A stretch of 64,000 bases of DNA from Paraburkholderia rhynchosiae (GTDB lineage: Bacteria > Pseudomonadota > Gammaproteobacteria > Burkholderiales > Burkholderiaceae), in contig NZ_PNXY01000018.1 in NCBI RefSeq assembly GCF_002879865.1, positions 62,001 to 126,000 of the forward strand, written 5' to 3'. Positions 42,849-51,079 of this stretch are shown here, piece after piece (position 1 is the stretch's first letter; the number at the start of each line of letters is the position of its first letter). Under the pieces are notes generated by a model, which was given only the letters and a program-made list of their open reading frames with translations, made no database searches and was not told where the DNA came from. The translations under genes were made by a program, and so were the position numbers.

Positions 42849-43484
42849 TCAGGCCGCGCTATGAACGGCTGTCGCGCAGGTCATCGCGTCGTCGGCCTCG
42901 TAGCCGGACGTGAGCACCTTGATGCGTCCGTCTTCGAGCGCGAAAATCCAGCCGTGCACGAGCGGTGCCGGTTCGGCGTCCCGCACGATCGCATTCGCCC
43001 GTAGCTGACGCACCTGTTCGAGCACGTTCAACTCGGCGAGGCGGTCGACGCGTTCGCGTTCGCTCGCATGTCCGCCGAGTTCGTCGCGATGAGTTCTGGC
43101 AAGCGTGCAGAGCGGCGCGATACGGCGATTCACGTGCGGCAGGCTCGGATCCGGCGGCAGCAGCGAGGCGCGCACGCCGCCGCAGCCGTAATGTCCGCAG
43201 ACGATCACGTGACCGACCTTGAGCACGCGCACTGCATATTCGAGAACGCTCGCCGAGTTGTCGTCGTCGGGATGGAAGAGATTGGCGATGTTGCGGTGAA
43301 CGAACAGGTCGCCCGGCTCGCAATGCGTGATGGTTTCGGCGGGCACCCGGCTGTCCGAGCAGCCGATCCACAGCACATGCGGGTTTTGACCGCGCACCAG
43401 ATCGCGGAAAAACTCAGGGTTGCGCTCGGCGGTTTCGTGCGCCCATGCGACGTTGGCGACGAGAAGGCGTTTGGGACGATTCAT
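42849..43484 (-). CDS. can: Beta-class carbonic anhydrase
   Basis: The start at 43484 (MNRPKRLLVANVAWAHETAE) has GGAG nine bases upstream; in-frame ATGs at 43499 and 43511 are alternatives. The 211-residue protein holds the beta-class zinc site: Cys42, Asp44 and Arg46 in GCSDSR, His98 and Cys101 in CGHYGCGG. It interconverts CO2 and bicarbonate in the cytoplasm. The neighbouring SulP gene probably shares its transcript. The ending is somewhat shortened and Ala-rich. Confidence 0.95.
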   Translation of the reverse strand: MNRPKRLLVANVAWAHETAERNPEFFRDLVRGQNPHVLWIGCSDSRVPAETITHCEPGDLFVHRNIANLFHPDDDNSASVLEYAVRVLKVGHVIVCGHYGCGGVRASLLPPDPSLPHVNRRIAPLCTLARTHRDELGGHASERERVDRLAELNVLEQVRQLRANAIVRDAEPAPLVHGWIFALEDGRIKVLTSGYEADDAMTCATAVHSAA

Positions 43485-43579
43485 CGATAGCGGCTCCATA
43501 AAGGGGCGCATCGTCCGGTGCAGGAATCACGGCGGAGCCGTGTGGTCCGCCGCAGAGTCGGCAGCGGACCAGCACCGGA

Positions 43580-43607
43580 TCGATACTTACAAAAGCCTTT
43601 CTATCAA
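43580..43607 (-). promoter_or_regulatory. Candidate promoter for carbonic anhydrase and SulP
   Basis: On the minus strand TTGATA (43602-43607) precedes TATCGA (43580-43585) by 16 bases in an AT-rich patch. The -35 is 5 of 6 and the -10 is 3 of 6. It would give a leader of about 90 bases. Confidence 0.4.
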
Positions 43608-43655
43608 AAATTAATCGCTTGTGTGTGAAATAAAATTCGCCGTCATGCGCAATAA

Positions 43656-43685
43656 ATAAAAAAAAGCCGCCTTGGGGGCGGCTTT
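43656..43685 (-). terminator. Rho-independent terminator after the BamE-like lipoprotein
   Basis: A 9-base stem AAAGCCGCC / GGCGGCTTT (arms 43663-43671 and 43677-43685) with a 5-base loop is followed on the minus strand by a long T run. It also separates this gene from the carbonic anhydrase promoter. Confidence 0.9.
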
Positions 43686-43718
43686 CGGAGAGGCATGCAT
43701 AGTGAATGACAGCAGCGC

Positions 43719-44270
43719 CTAGAACAGGTTCCGGCGGTCTGGATCGTGCAGCGGATCGGGCGTTTTTTGCGTGAGACGCAGCACGCCCTGGTCGTCGAAA
43801 TAAAAGCTGAACATCATGTACCAGACGTTGTCTTCGAGGTAGCGATACGTCCACACCTCGCGCTTCATCAACGGGAAGTAGGACGTCTCCACCGGGCGGC
43901 CAAAATTCACCAGCACGTCGCTCCTCGTCCATTTGCCGACCTCCGCGCGATAGAACTCGTTCGGCTGCAATACCTGACGTACGTTGATGATCTTGCCGGA
44001 CGCGTCGATGTCGGCGGCCGTGGTGGTTTCGCCCATCGGCTGCGTGGGCCACATCAGCCGCTTGCCGCCGTTAGGCAAATCGTAGATTTCGCGTGGAGGA
44101 CCGAGGCGCGCGACGATCGTCGATTCGTCCGCACCTTGTTGATATTGCTGCCAGGGCTGCACGCAGCCGGCGAGCGCCAATGCGCTCAGGCAGGCCAGCG
44201 CCGCGCGCCGTATGTGCGCGGCAGCCGGCGCCCCGATCGAGGCCGCCTTGACGTGATGGCGGTTCAACAT
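43719..44270 (-). CDS. Lipoprotein with two BamE/SmpA-like repeats
   Basis: The 183-residue protein begins with a long basic n-region and a lipobox LAGC at about residues 33-36, so the mature lipoprotein starts at that Cys. Two similar units follow: DESTIVARLGPPREIYDLPN and TRSDVLVNFGRPVETSYFPL, each with the V-x6-G-x-P core seen in the SmpA/OmlA (BamE) fold. BamE proper has one such unit, so this is probably a relative rather than BamE itself. The next residue after the Cys is Val, which predicts outer-membrane sorting. Function unknown. Confidence 0.78.
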   Translation of the reverse strand: MLNRHHVKAASIGAPAAAHIRRAALACLSALALAGCVQPWQQYQQGADESTIVARLGPPREIYDLPNGGKRLMWPTQPMGETTTAADIDASGKIINVRQVLQPNEFYRAEVGKWTRSDVLVNFGRPVETSYFPLMKREVWTYRYLEDNVWYMMFSFYFDDQGVLRLTQKTPDPLHDPDRRNLF

Positions 44271-44475
44271 GAAATCCTCCGATGGCTTTTAAGTAGCGGT
44301 TTTTATCATCAAGACGGAATATTTTGACACGTGCGGCGGTAAAAGATTTGCGCCGTCTACGGGCTGGCCGGCGCAATAACAGTACCGCAGCAGCACGACA
44401 ACGGCTTCGGCGGCTTGCTTATTCCGTCTCGAACGACCTATGATCCGCGCTTCGACGATTGAGGCGGGACGGACG

Positions 44476-45762
44476 ATGGCAACGTGGCAAAGGACGGCGG
44501 CAGCGGCATTGGCGGCAATCTCAGTGACGGTGACGGGCTATGCCGTCGCCGCTGAAAGGGCGGCGAATCCCTCGGGCGCGCCCATCCAGTTGGCGCTGAT
44601 CGAGGGCATGTCCGGTCCGTTTGCGAACGCGGGCGCGGCGGTGGAGCGCAACCTGCGCTTCGGCGTGGAGCAGGTCAACGCGCGCGGCGGCGTGAAGCTG
44701 GCCGACGGCGCGCATCCGCTGGAACTCGTCGTGCTTGACAGCAAGGGCGGCACCGAAGAGGCGCTCACGCAACTGCGCGCGGCCGCGGACCGCCACATCG
44801 GCTACATCCTGCAGGGCAATAGCTCGGCGGTCGCGGCGGCGCTCGTCGGCGCGATCGACAAGCAGAACAGCCGCGAGCCGGGCAACCGCGAGCTGTTCCT
44901 CAATTATTCCGCCGACGACCCCGCGTTGACCAACGCCAACTGCAGCTTCTGGCACTTCCGCTTCGACGCGCATGCGGGCATGCGGATGAATGCGCTCGCC
45001 GACGTCATTCAGCGCGACAAGGCGGTGAAGAAGGTGTACCTGCTGAATCAGGACTACAGCTTCGGGCATGACGTCAGCAGCCTCGCGCGTTCGGCGCTGG
45101 CGTCGAAGCGTCCCGATATTGCAGTGGTAGGCGACGAGTTCCATCCGATTGGCCGCGTGAAGGACTTCGCGCCGTACGTTGCGAAAATCCGCGCGAGCGG
45201 CGCCGATGCCGTGATCACGGGCAATTGGGGTAACGATCTGACGCTCCTCGTGAAGGCGGCGCGCGAGCAGGGTCTCGACACGAAGTTCTACACGTTCTAT
45301 GGCAACAGTCTCGGCGCGCCGGCTGCGTTGGGCGAGGCCGGCGTCGGGCACGTGATCGCCGTGGCGGACTGGCATCCGAATGCGGGCGGCGCGGCTTCCG
45401 ATGCGTGGTACGAGGCCTTTCGCACCCGTTTCCCGGCCGCGCAGGACGACTATCCGGTATTGCGCATGTCCTTGATGATCGAAACCCTGGCCGCGGCGAT
45501 GAACCGCGCGAAGAGCGCCGATCCTGCAGCAGTCGCCCGGGCGCTGGAAGGCATCCGATTCGACAACGGCTTCCATGCGTCGTGGATGCGGGCGGATGAC
45601 CATCAATTGATCCAGCCCCTCTACGTGATGGAGATGGATAAAGCCGGCACGCGCGGTGTGCATTTCGATAACGAGGGCTCCGGTTTCGGCTTCCGCACGG
45701 TGCTGGCGTTGCCGGCGGAACGCACCGTCCCGCCGACCGTCTGCAAGATGAAGCGGCCGTGA
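44476..45762 (+). CDS. Branched-chain amino acid type ABC transporter binding protein
   Basis: I place the start at 44476 (MATWQRTAAAALAAISVTVT) because it opens a signal peptide with likely cleavage near residue 27 (AVAAE); an ATG at 44440 would spoil it. The 428-residue protein is a type I periplasmic binding fold of the LivJ group, with IQLALIEGMSGPFANAG and NQDYSFGHDVSSLAR. No permease or ATPase genes adjoin, so it is an orphan receptor. It may deliver to a transporter elsewhere, and the ligand (amino acid, amide or aromatic acid) is unknown. Confidence 0.86.
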   Translation: MATWQRTAAAALAAISVTVTGYAVAAERAANPSGAPIQLALIEGMSGPFANAGAAVERNLRFGVEQVNARGGVKLADGAHPLELVVLDSKGGTEEALTQLRAAADRHIGYILQGNSSAVAAALVGAIDKQNSREPGNRELFLNYSADDPALTNANCSFWHFRFDAHAGMRMNALADVIQRDKAVKKVYLLNQDYSFGHDVSSLARSALASKRPDIAVVGDEFHPIGRVKDFAPYVAKIRASGADAVITGNWGNDLTLLVKAAREQGLDTKFYTFYGNSLGAPAALGEAGVGHVIAVADWHPNAGGAASDAWYEAFRTRFPAAQDDYPVLRMSLMIETLAAAMNRAKSADPAAVARALEGIRFDNGFHASWMRADDHQLIQPLYVMEMDKAGTRGVHFDNEGSGFGFRTVLALPAERTVPPTVCKMKRP

Positions 45763-45849
45763 ATGACCGTGCCCGGCATGGCGAGCGGGTTGTTTCGCGC
45801 CCGCTGTTCGGCCCGGCACAGCAGGGTTCGCGGCCGATTCGGGCTGTGC

Positions 45850-45855
45850 TACAAT
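45850..45855 (+). promoter_or_regulatory. -10 element upstream of rpsO
   Basis: TACAAT lies at 45850-45855. A weak -35 (TTCGCG, 45827-45832) has the right 17-base spacing. It would produce a leader of about 145 bases for rpsO. Confidence 0.45.
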
Positions 45856-45899
45856 ACGCGTCCCGTTGCGGTGCCGGCTGTCATACAAGCTGTAGTTGC

Positions 45900-45931
45900 A
45901 GTGGTTGTACAGGGGCAGTAGTTGTATAGGG
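45900..45931 (+). repeat. Imperfect tandem repeat in the rpsO leader
   Basis: AGTGGTTGTACAGGG (45900-45914) is repeated as AGTAGTTGTATAGGG (45917-45931), 13 of 15 matching. A third, poorer copy (TGTAGTTGCAG) lies just upstream. The repeat sits in the transcribed leader of rpsO and may be part of an S15-binding regulatory structure. Confidence 0.5.
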
Positions 45932-46005
45932 CGCTGTTTCGCACGGGTAACCCACGGCACGGCCTTTCTTCCGTGACCGCCTGTCTAGTTCTCAAGGAAA
46001 TCGAC

Positions 46006-46278
46006 ATGTCCGCAGTTGATACAAGCAAGAAGTCCGAAGTCGTTGCGCAATTCGCACGCGCAGCCAACGACACCGGCTCCCCCGAAGTTCAGGTCGCGCT
46101 GCTCACGACCCGCATCAACGAACTGACCGTTCACTTCAAGGCACACGCGAAAGATCACCACAGCCGCCGCGGTCTGCTGCGCATGGTGAGCCGCCGCCGT
46201 AAGCTGCTCGACTACCTGAAGGGTAAGGACGCGGATCGTTACCGCGCACTGATCGAGAAGCTGGGTCTGCGTAAGTAA
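46006..46278 (+). CDS. rpsO: Small subunit ribosomal protein uS15
   Basis: The start at 46006 (MSAVDTSKKSEVVAQFARAA) follows CAAGGAAAT and gives 90 residues. The four-helix S15 fold is evident, with the rRNA-binding pattern GSPEVQVALLTTRINELTVH, DHHSRRGLLRMVSRRRKLLD and the ending YRALIEKLGLRK. S15 binds the central domain of 16S rRNA early in 30S assembly and represses its own translation in E. coli. pnp follows, as in most bacteria. Confidence 0.98.
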   Translation: MSAVDTSKKSEVVAQFARAANDTGSPEVQVALLTTRINELTVHFKAHAKDHHSRRGLLRMVSRRRKLLDYLKGKDADRYRALIEKLGLRK

Positions 46279-46298
46279 TCGGCTAGTCGTTCAGCAAG

Positions 46299-46337
46299 AT
46301 GCCTGTGTCAGTTCCACTGATACAGGCATTTTGTTTT
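46299..46337 (+). terminator. Rho-independent terminator after rpsO
   Basis: A 14-base stem ATGCCTGTGTCAGT / ACTGATACAGGCAT (one G-U pair), arms 46299-46312 and 46316-46329, is followed by TTTTGTTTTT. It would reduce read-through into pnp. Confidence 0.93.
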
Positions 46338-46411
46338 TGCACGGTGTGCTTCATGTGAGGTGCACTGCCTGTTGTCCGCAGTGGCGTGCAGGTTCATGCG
46401 GCGGGGCAGGA

Positions 46412-46447
46412 AGCAGTAAAGCAGTAGAAAAAGCAAGCAGTAGAAAA
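46412..46447 (+). repeat. Repeated AGCAGTAGAAAA units ahead of pnp
   Basis: The 12-mer AGCAGTAGAAAA occurs at 46420-46431 and 46436-46447, with a partial copy AGCAGTAAA at 46412-46420. The stretch is purine-rich and unlike its GC-rich surroundings. It lies about 190 bases upstream of the pnp start, in the untranslated gap after the rpsO terminator. Confidence 0.5.
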
Positions 46448-46492
46448 GGCAGCAAAAATTGGAACATGGCCGGGCTTCAGGGCGGAGCTTTG

Positions 46493-46550
46493 TGTCATTC
46501 CAGCGGTTCGCGCGCGTACTCAACGTAGGGCGTGGTTCTCTGGAATGGCA
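46493..46550 (+). promoter_or_regulatory. Long stem-loop in the pnp leader, possible RNase III site
   Basis: TGTCATTCCAG (46493-46503) pairs with CTGGAATGGCA (46540-46550) over 11 base pairs including one G-U. Inside, CGCGC and GCGTG, then TAC and GTA, can extend the stem. The structure ends 83 bases before the pnp start. E. coli pnp has a comparable leader hairpin that RNase III cuts to let PNPase repress itself; the same logic is likely here but untested. Confidence 0.6.
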
Positions 46551-46632
46551 TAACACTACTCTTCCCATGCGGCGCCGGTCCTGGCGTTGCCGCGCCGCTT
46601 CTGGTCCGCGCGGCATTACGATGAGGAAAGCA

Positions 46633-48780
46633 ATGACTATGTTCAATAAGATCGTCAAAGAGTTTAAATGGGGACAACATAACGTTCGCCTCGAAACCGG
46701 CGAAATCGCTCGCCAGGCGAGCGGCGCGGTAATTGTCGACGTCGAAGACACCGTTGTGCTGGCCACCGTGGTCGGTGCCAAGACGGCGAAACCGGGTCAG
46801 GACTTCTTCCCGCTGACCGTCGACTACCTCGAGAAGACCTACGCCGCCGGCAAGATCCCGGGCGGCTTCTTCCGCCGCGAAGGCCGTCCGTCGGAAGGCG
46901 AAACGCTGATCTCGCGCCTGATCGACCGTCCGCTGCGCCCGCTGTTCCCGGAAGGCTTCTACAACGAAGTCCAGGTCGTGATCCACGTCCTGTCGCTGAA
47001 CCCGGAAATTCCCGCTGACATTCCCGCGCTGATCGGCGCGTCGGCGGCGCTCGCCATCTCCGGTCTGCCGTTCAACGGCCCGGTCGGCGCTGCACGCGTG
47101 GCCTATATCAACAACGAATATGTGTTGAACCCGACGCGTCCGCAAATGAAGGAATCGGCGCTGGACCTGATCGTCGCCGGTACGGAACGCGCGGTGCTGA
47201 TGGTGGAATCGGAAGCGCAGCAACTGAGCGAAGAAGTGATGCTCGGCGGCGTGGTGTTCGGCCATGAGCAGATGCAGATCGCGATCGACGCGATCCACGA
47301 TCTGGTCCGCGAAGGCGGCAAGCCCGAATGGGATTGGCAACCGGCGGCGAAGAATGAGCCGCTGATCGCGCGCGTGACGGAACTGGCGCAAGCCAACCTG
47401 CTCGCGGCTTATCAGCTCCGCGACAAGCAGGCGCGTTCGGCCAAGCTGAAGGAAGTCTACGCAGCGACGTCGGCGCAGCTCGAGCAGGACGCGGCAGCAG
47501 CCGGCACCGTGGCGGCCGACAAGGCAACCGTCGGCAACGTGCTGTTCGACATCGAAGCAAAGATCGTCCGTACGCAGATCCTGAACGGCGAACCGCGTAT
47601 CGACGGCCGCGACACGCGCACCGTGCGCCCGATCGAAATCCGTACCGGCGTGCTGCCGCGTACGCACGGCTCGGCGCTGTTCACGCGCGGCGAAACGCAG
47701 GCGCTGGTGGTGGCAACGCTCGGCACCAAGGGCGACGAGCAGAACATCGACGCGCTCGAAGGCGAGTACCGCGAACGCTTCATGCTTCACTACAACATGC
47801 CTCCGTTCGCGACCGGCGAAACGGGCCGCGTTGGTTCGCCGAAGCGTCGTGAAATCGGTCACGGGCGTCTGGCCAAGCGCGCGCTGGCTGCCTGCCTGCC
47901 GAGCGCCGACGAATTCGGCTACTCGATTCGCGTCGTGTCGGAAATCACGGAATCGAACGGTTCTTCGTCGATGGCTTCGGTGTGCGGCGGCTGCCTCGCG
48001 CTGATGGACGCCGGCGTGCCGATGAAGGCGCACGTCGCCGGCATCGCCATGGGCCTGATCCTGGAAGGCAACAAGTTCGCGGTGCTGACCGACATTCTCG
48101 GCGACGAAGATCACCTCGGCGACATGGACTTCAAGGTGGCGGGCACCGAGCAAGGCGTGACCGCGCTGCAGATGGACATCAAGATCCAGGGCATCACGAA
48201 GGAAATCATGCAGGTCGCCCTCGCGCAAGCGAAGGAAGGCCGTATGCATATTCTCGGCAAGATGACCTCCGCGGTGTCTGGCGCGAACACGCAACTGTCG
48301 GAGTTCGCACCGCGCATGATCACCATCAAGATCAATCCGGAGAAGATCCGCGACGTGATCGGCAAGGGTGGCTCGGTGATCCGCGCGCTGACCGAAGAAA
48401 CCGGCACGACGATCGATATTTCGGACGACGGTGTTGTGACCATCGCGAGCACCAGCAGCGAAGGCATGGCCGAAGCGAAGAAGCGTATCGAGAACATCAC
48501 GCTGGAAGTCGAAGTGGGCCAGGTGTACGAAGGCACGGTGCTCAAGCTGCTCGATTTCGGCGCGATCGTGAACATTCTGCCGGGCAAGGACGGTCTGCTG
48601 CACATCTCCGAAATCGCCAACGAGCGTATCAAGGACATCAACGACTACCTGAAGGACGGCCAGCAAGTGAAGGTCAAGGTCATCCAGACGGACGAAAAGG
48701 GTCGTGTGCGTTTGTCGGCGAAGGCGTTGCTGAACGATGGCGCGCCGAGCGCGCCGCAGGGCGAACCGACGCCGCAGTAA
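46633..48780 (+). CDS. pnp: Polynucleotide phosphorylase
   Basis: The start at 46633 (MTMFNKIVKEFKWGQHNVRL) follows GAGGAAAG; the ATG six bases later is nearly as good. The 715-residue exoribonuclease has two RNase PH domains (about 5-230 and 320-550), a helical linker, a KH domain (about 555-615, IVIGKGG-like stretch here DVIGKGGSVIRALTEETGTT) and an S1 domain (about 625-700). It degrades RNA 3' to 5' with phosphate and is a degradosome component. It follows rpsO after a terminator and a structured leader. Confidence 0.98.
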   Translation: MTMFNKIVKEFKWGQHNVRLETGEIARQASGAVIVDVEDTVVLATVVGAKTAKPGQDFFPLTVDYLEKTYAAGKIPGGFFRREGRPSEGETLISRLIDRPLRPLFPEGFYNEVQVVIHVLSLNPEIPADIPALIGASAALAISGLPFNGPVGAARVAYINNEYVLNPTRPQMKESALDLIVAGTERAVLMVESEAQQLSEEVMLGGVVFGHEQMQIAIDAIHDLVREGGKPEWDWQPAAKNEPLIARVTELAQANLLAAYQLRDKQARSAKLKEVYAATSAQLEQDAAAAGTVAADKATVGNVLFDIEAKIVRTQILNGEPRIDGRDTRTVRPIEIRTGVLPRTHGSALFTRGETQALVVATLGTKGDEQNIDALEGEYRERFMLHYNMPPFATGETGRVGSPKRREIGHGRLAKRALAACLPSADEFGYSIRVVSEITESNGSSSMASVCGGCLALMDAGVPMKAHVAGIAMGLILEGNKFAVLTDILGDEDHLGDMDFKVAGTEQGVTALQMDIKIQGITKEIMQVALAQAKEGRMHILGKMTSAVSGANTQLSEFAPRMITIKINPEKIRDVIGKGGSVIRALTEETGTTIDISDDGVVTIASTSSEGMAEAKKRIENITLEVEVGQVYEGTVLKLLDFGAIVNILPGKDGLLHISEIANERIKDINDYLKDGQQVKVKVIQTDEKGRVRLSAKALLNDGAPSAPQGEPTPQ

Positions 48781-48794
48781 AGCGGTAGCGGCAC

Positions 48795-48830
48795 AACGGC
48801 CGGCAGCGCGAATGCGCGCCGGCCGTTTTT
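48795..48830 (+). terminator. Rho-independent terminator after pnp
   Basis: AACGGCCGGC, a bulged A and GCGC pair with GCGC and GCCGGCCGTT across a GAAT loop, followed by five T. Arms run 48795-48809 and 48814-48827 approximately. Confidence 0.93.
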
Positions 48831-48847
48831 CATGATGGGTTCAGGGT

Positions 48848-49012
48848 GGATTGCGTTGCAGATGGATGCCGGCTCTGGCAAGCGGGCAATCCGCTTTCGC
48901 GCGGCGGCTTTATTTGCGGCTTTGTCTGAAGTTCGCGCGACTCGTGCTTGATTGCCGGGATGCGGCGACAATGCAGGTGAACGCGGACGAACGCGGGTGT
49001 GCAACGCAATCC
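48848..49012. repeat. 13-base inverted repeat pair flanking the pnp-quinone oxidoreductase gap
   Basis: GGATTGCGTTGCA at 48848-48860 has its exact reverse complement at 49000-49012, 139 bases apart. The right copy ends 19 bases before the quinone oxidoreductase start. The segment between contains no supported gene. It could fold as an RNA or mark a past insertion or deletion. Confidence 0.45.
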
Positions 49013-49031
49013 AATCTTGGAGTTGACGCAG

Positions 49032-50048
49032 ATGAAAGCGATCGAAATCACCGAATTCGGAGCACCGGAAGTCCTTAAGCTCGCGGAGCGGCCTACGCCG
49101 CAGCCGAAAGCGGGCGAGGTGCTGATCAAGGTGGCGGCGTCCGGCATCAACCGTCCTGATGTGTTTCAGCGCAAGGGCGGCTACGCGCCGCCTCCGGGCG
49201 CGTCGGACCTGCCGGGGCTGGAAGTGGCGGGCGAGATCGTCGGCGGCGACATCGACGCGAAGCACAATCCGTTCGGCCTGAAAATCGGCGATCGCGTGTG
49301 TGCATTGCTGGCGGGCGGCGGTTACGCCGAGTACGCGGTTGCGCCGCTGTTGCAATGCCTGCCGGTGCCCACGGGTCTGTCGGATGTCGAGGCGGCGTCG
49401 CTGCCGGAGACTTTCTTCACCGTGTGGAGCAATGTCTTCGATCGCGCGCAGCTCGGCAAAGGCGAGGGCGGGTCGAACGAAACCTTGCTGGTGCAAGGCG
49501 GCTCGAGCGGCATCGGCGTGACCGCGATCCAGATTGCGCATGCGCTCGGTTTCCGCGTGTTCGCCACTGCGGGATCGGACGAAAAGTGTCGGGCGTGCGA
49601 AGCGCTGGGCGCCGAGCGTGCCATCAACTACAAGACGGAAGATTTCGTCGAAGTCATCAAGTCGCTAACCAACGACCGTGGCGTCGACGTGGTCCTCGAC
49701 ATGGTGGCGGGCAGCTACGTGTCGCGCGAACTGACGGCTCTCGCGGACGGCGGACGCATCGTGCTGATTGCGTTGCTGGGCGGCGCGAAGGCGGAGTTGA
49801 ACCTCAACGAGGTGCTGCGCCGCCGCTTGACGGTAACCGGTTCGACGCTGCGCGCGCGGCCAATCGAGTTCAAGGCGAAAATCGCTGCGCAACTCAAGGA
49901 ACTGGTGTGGCCGCATCTGCAGGACGGCCGGATCAAGCCCGTGGTGCATCGCGTGTTTCCCGCGGCCCAGGCCGCCGACGCGCATGCGCTGATGGAAAGC
50001 AGCACACATGTCGGCAAAATTGTGCTGACTTGGGGTCAGGACGCTTGA
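49032..50048 (+). CDS. NAD(P)H quinone oxidoreductase, PIG3 type
   Basis: The start at 49032 (MKAIEITEFGAPEVLKLAER) follows GGAG; an ATG at 48999 would overlap the inverted repeat and add 11 residues. The 338-residue medium-chain dehydrogenase relative has a GroES-like N-terminus and a Rossmann motif QGGSSGIGVTAIQIAHALG near residue 156, and lacks structural zinc cysteines. It matches the human PIG3-like (TIGR02824) group, which reduces quinones with NADPH. It is distinct from the qor at 8978. Partner substrate is unknown. Confidence 0.88.
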   Translation: MKAIEITEFGAPEVLKLAERPTPQPKAGEVLIKVAASGINRPDVFQRKGGYAPPPGASDLPGLEVAGEIVGGDIDAKHNPFGLKIGDRVCALLAGGGYAEYAVAPLLQCLPVPTGLSDVEAASLPETFFTVWSNVFDRAQLGKGEGGSNETLLVQGGSSGIGVTAIQIAHALGFRVFATAGSDEKCRACEALGAERAINYKTEDFVEVIKSLTNDRGVDVVLDMVAGSYVSRELTALADGGRIVLIALLGGAKAELNLNEVLRRRLTVTGSTLRARPIEFKAKIAAQLKELVWPHLQDGRIKPVVHRVFPAAQAADAHALMESSTHVGKIVLTWGQDA

Positions 50049-50221
50049 TGCGGGTCGTTCGGTAGGAGTCGGTGCTTATGTGCTCGTTTGACCCGATCTC
50101 CCCCAAGCAGTAAAATTGCGCGTTTTGCGCACGCCGCATGAATCCGAAAGGCGGATTGTAAGCGCAAACAATGCCCGCCGCCAAAGCAGGACAAGCAGAC
50201 GACAAGGGGCAAGACGAGACG

Positions 50222-50998
50222 ATGTCGACACAACGAGCCAAACTGGTAGTCGGTAACTGGAAGATGCACGGGTGCCTCGCCGAAAACGCGACGCTGTTGC
50301 AGGCCGTGGCAAAAGGTGCGGCCGAACTGCCGGCCGGCGTGCGCGTCGGCGTGTGCGTGCCGAGCCCGTATCTCGCGCAAGCGCAGTCGTTGCTGGAAAG
50401 CAGCCGGGTGGTGTGGGGCGTGCAGGATATTTCCGCCTTCACGCACGGCGCCTATACCGGTGAAGTGGCTGCGCAAATGGTGGCGGATTTTCACGCCATG
50501 TTCGCGATCGTCGGGCACTCCGAGCGCCGTGCGTATCACCGCGAAAGCGCCGAGCTGGTTGCAGTCAAGACCCAGCGGGCGCTGGAGGCAGGTTTGACGC
50601 CGATCGTATGCGTCGGTGAAACGCTCGAAGAACGCGAAGCCGGTTCGACCGAGCAGGTAGTCGGCGCGCAACTGGACGAAGTGCTGGGGAAGCTGTCGGC
50701 GCAAGAAGCGGCGCGTATCGTTGTTGCCTATGAGCCTGTCTGGGCGATCGGCACCGGTAAAAGTGCGAGTTCCGAGCAGGCGCAGGCGGTGCATGCGTTC
50801 TTGCGTTCGCGTCTCGCGGCCAAAGGCGCTGGCGTCACGGATGTGCCGCTCTTGTACGGCGGCAGCGTGAAGCCGGACAATGCGGAAGAATTGTTCCGTC
50901 AGCCGGATATCGACGGCGGTCTGATCGGCGGCGCGTCGTTGAAAGATCAGGATTTCTTGGCGATCTGCAAGGCGGCTGTCACCACGGCCGCCGGTTAA
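50222..50998 (+). CDS. tpiA: Triosephosphate isomerase
   Basis: The start at 50222 (MSTQRAKLVVGNWKMHGC) gives 258 residues; an ATG 17 codons upstream extends into a non-conserved tail. Catalytic features are Asn12 and Lys14 in GNWKMHG, the catalytic His in IVGHSERR, and Glu in AYEPVWAIGTG, with the phosphate loop YGGSVKPDN. It interconverts dihydroxyacetone phosphate and glyceraldehyde 3-phosphate. secG and tRNA-Leu follow, a standard proteobacterial order. Confidence 0.98.
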   Translation: MSTQRAKLVVGNWKMHGCLAENATLLQAVAKGAAELPAGVRVGVCVPSPYLAQAQSLLESSRVVWGVQDISAFTHGAYTGEVAAQMVADFHAMFAIVGHSERRAYHRESAELVAVKTQRALEAGLTPIVCVGETLEEREAGSTEQVVGAQLDEVLGKLSAQEAARIVVAYEPVWAIGTGKSASSEQAQAVHAFLRSRLAAKGAGVTDVPLLYGGSVKPDNAEELFRQPDIDGGLIGGASLKDQDFLAICKAAVTTAAG

Positions 50999-51079
50999 GC
51001 AGGGCGCCTTGTCGAGGATGACCCATCCCGAGCCTCGCGGTCCGCGGGTCCCGGTTAAATAAAGACTCAGGTGAGTGTA

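Noticed and set aside
46495..48666. A 723-residue open frame on the minus strand across pnp
   Set aside because: It is the antisense shadow of the highly conserved pnp gene; it is Arg/His-rich without any domain character, as expected for the complementary frame of GC-rich coding DNA.
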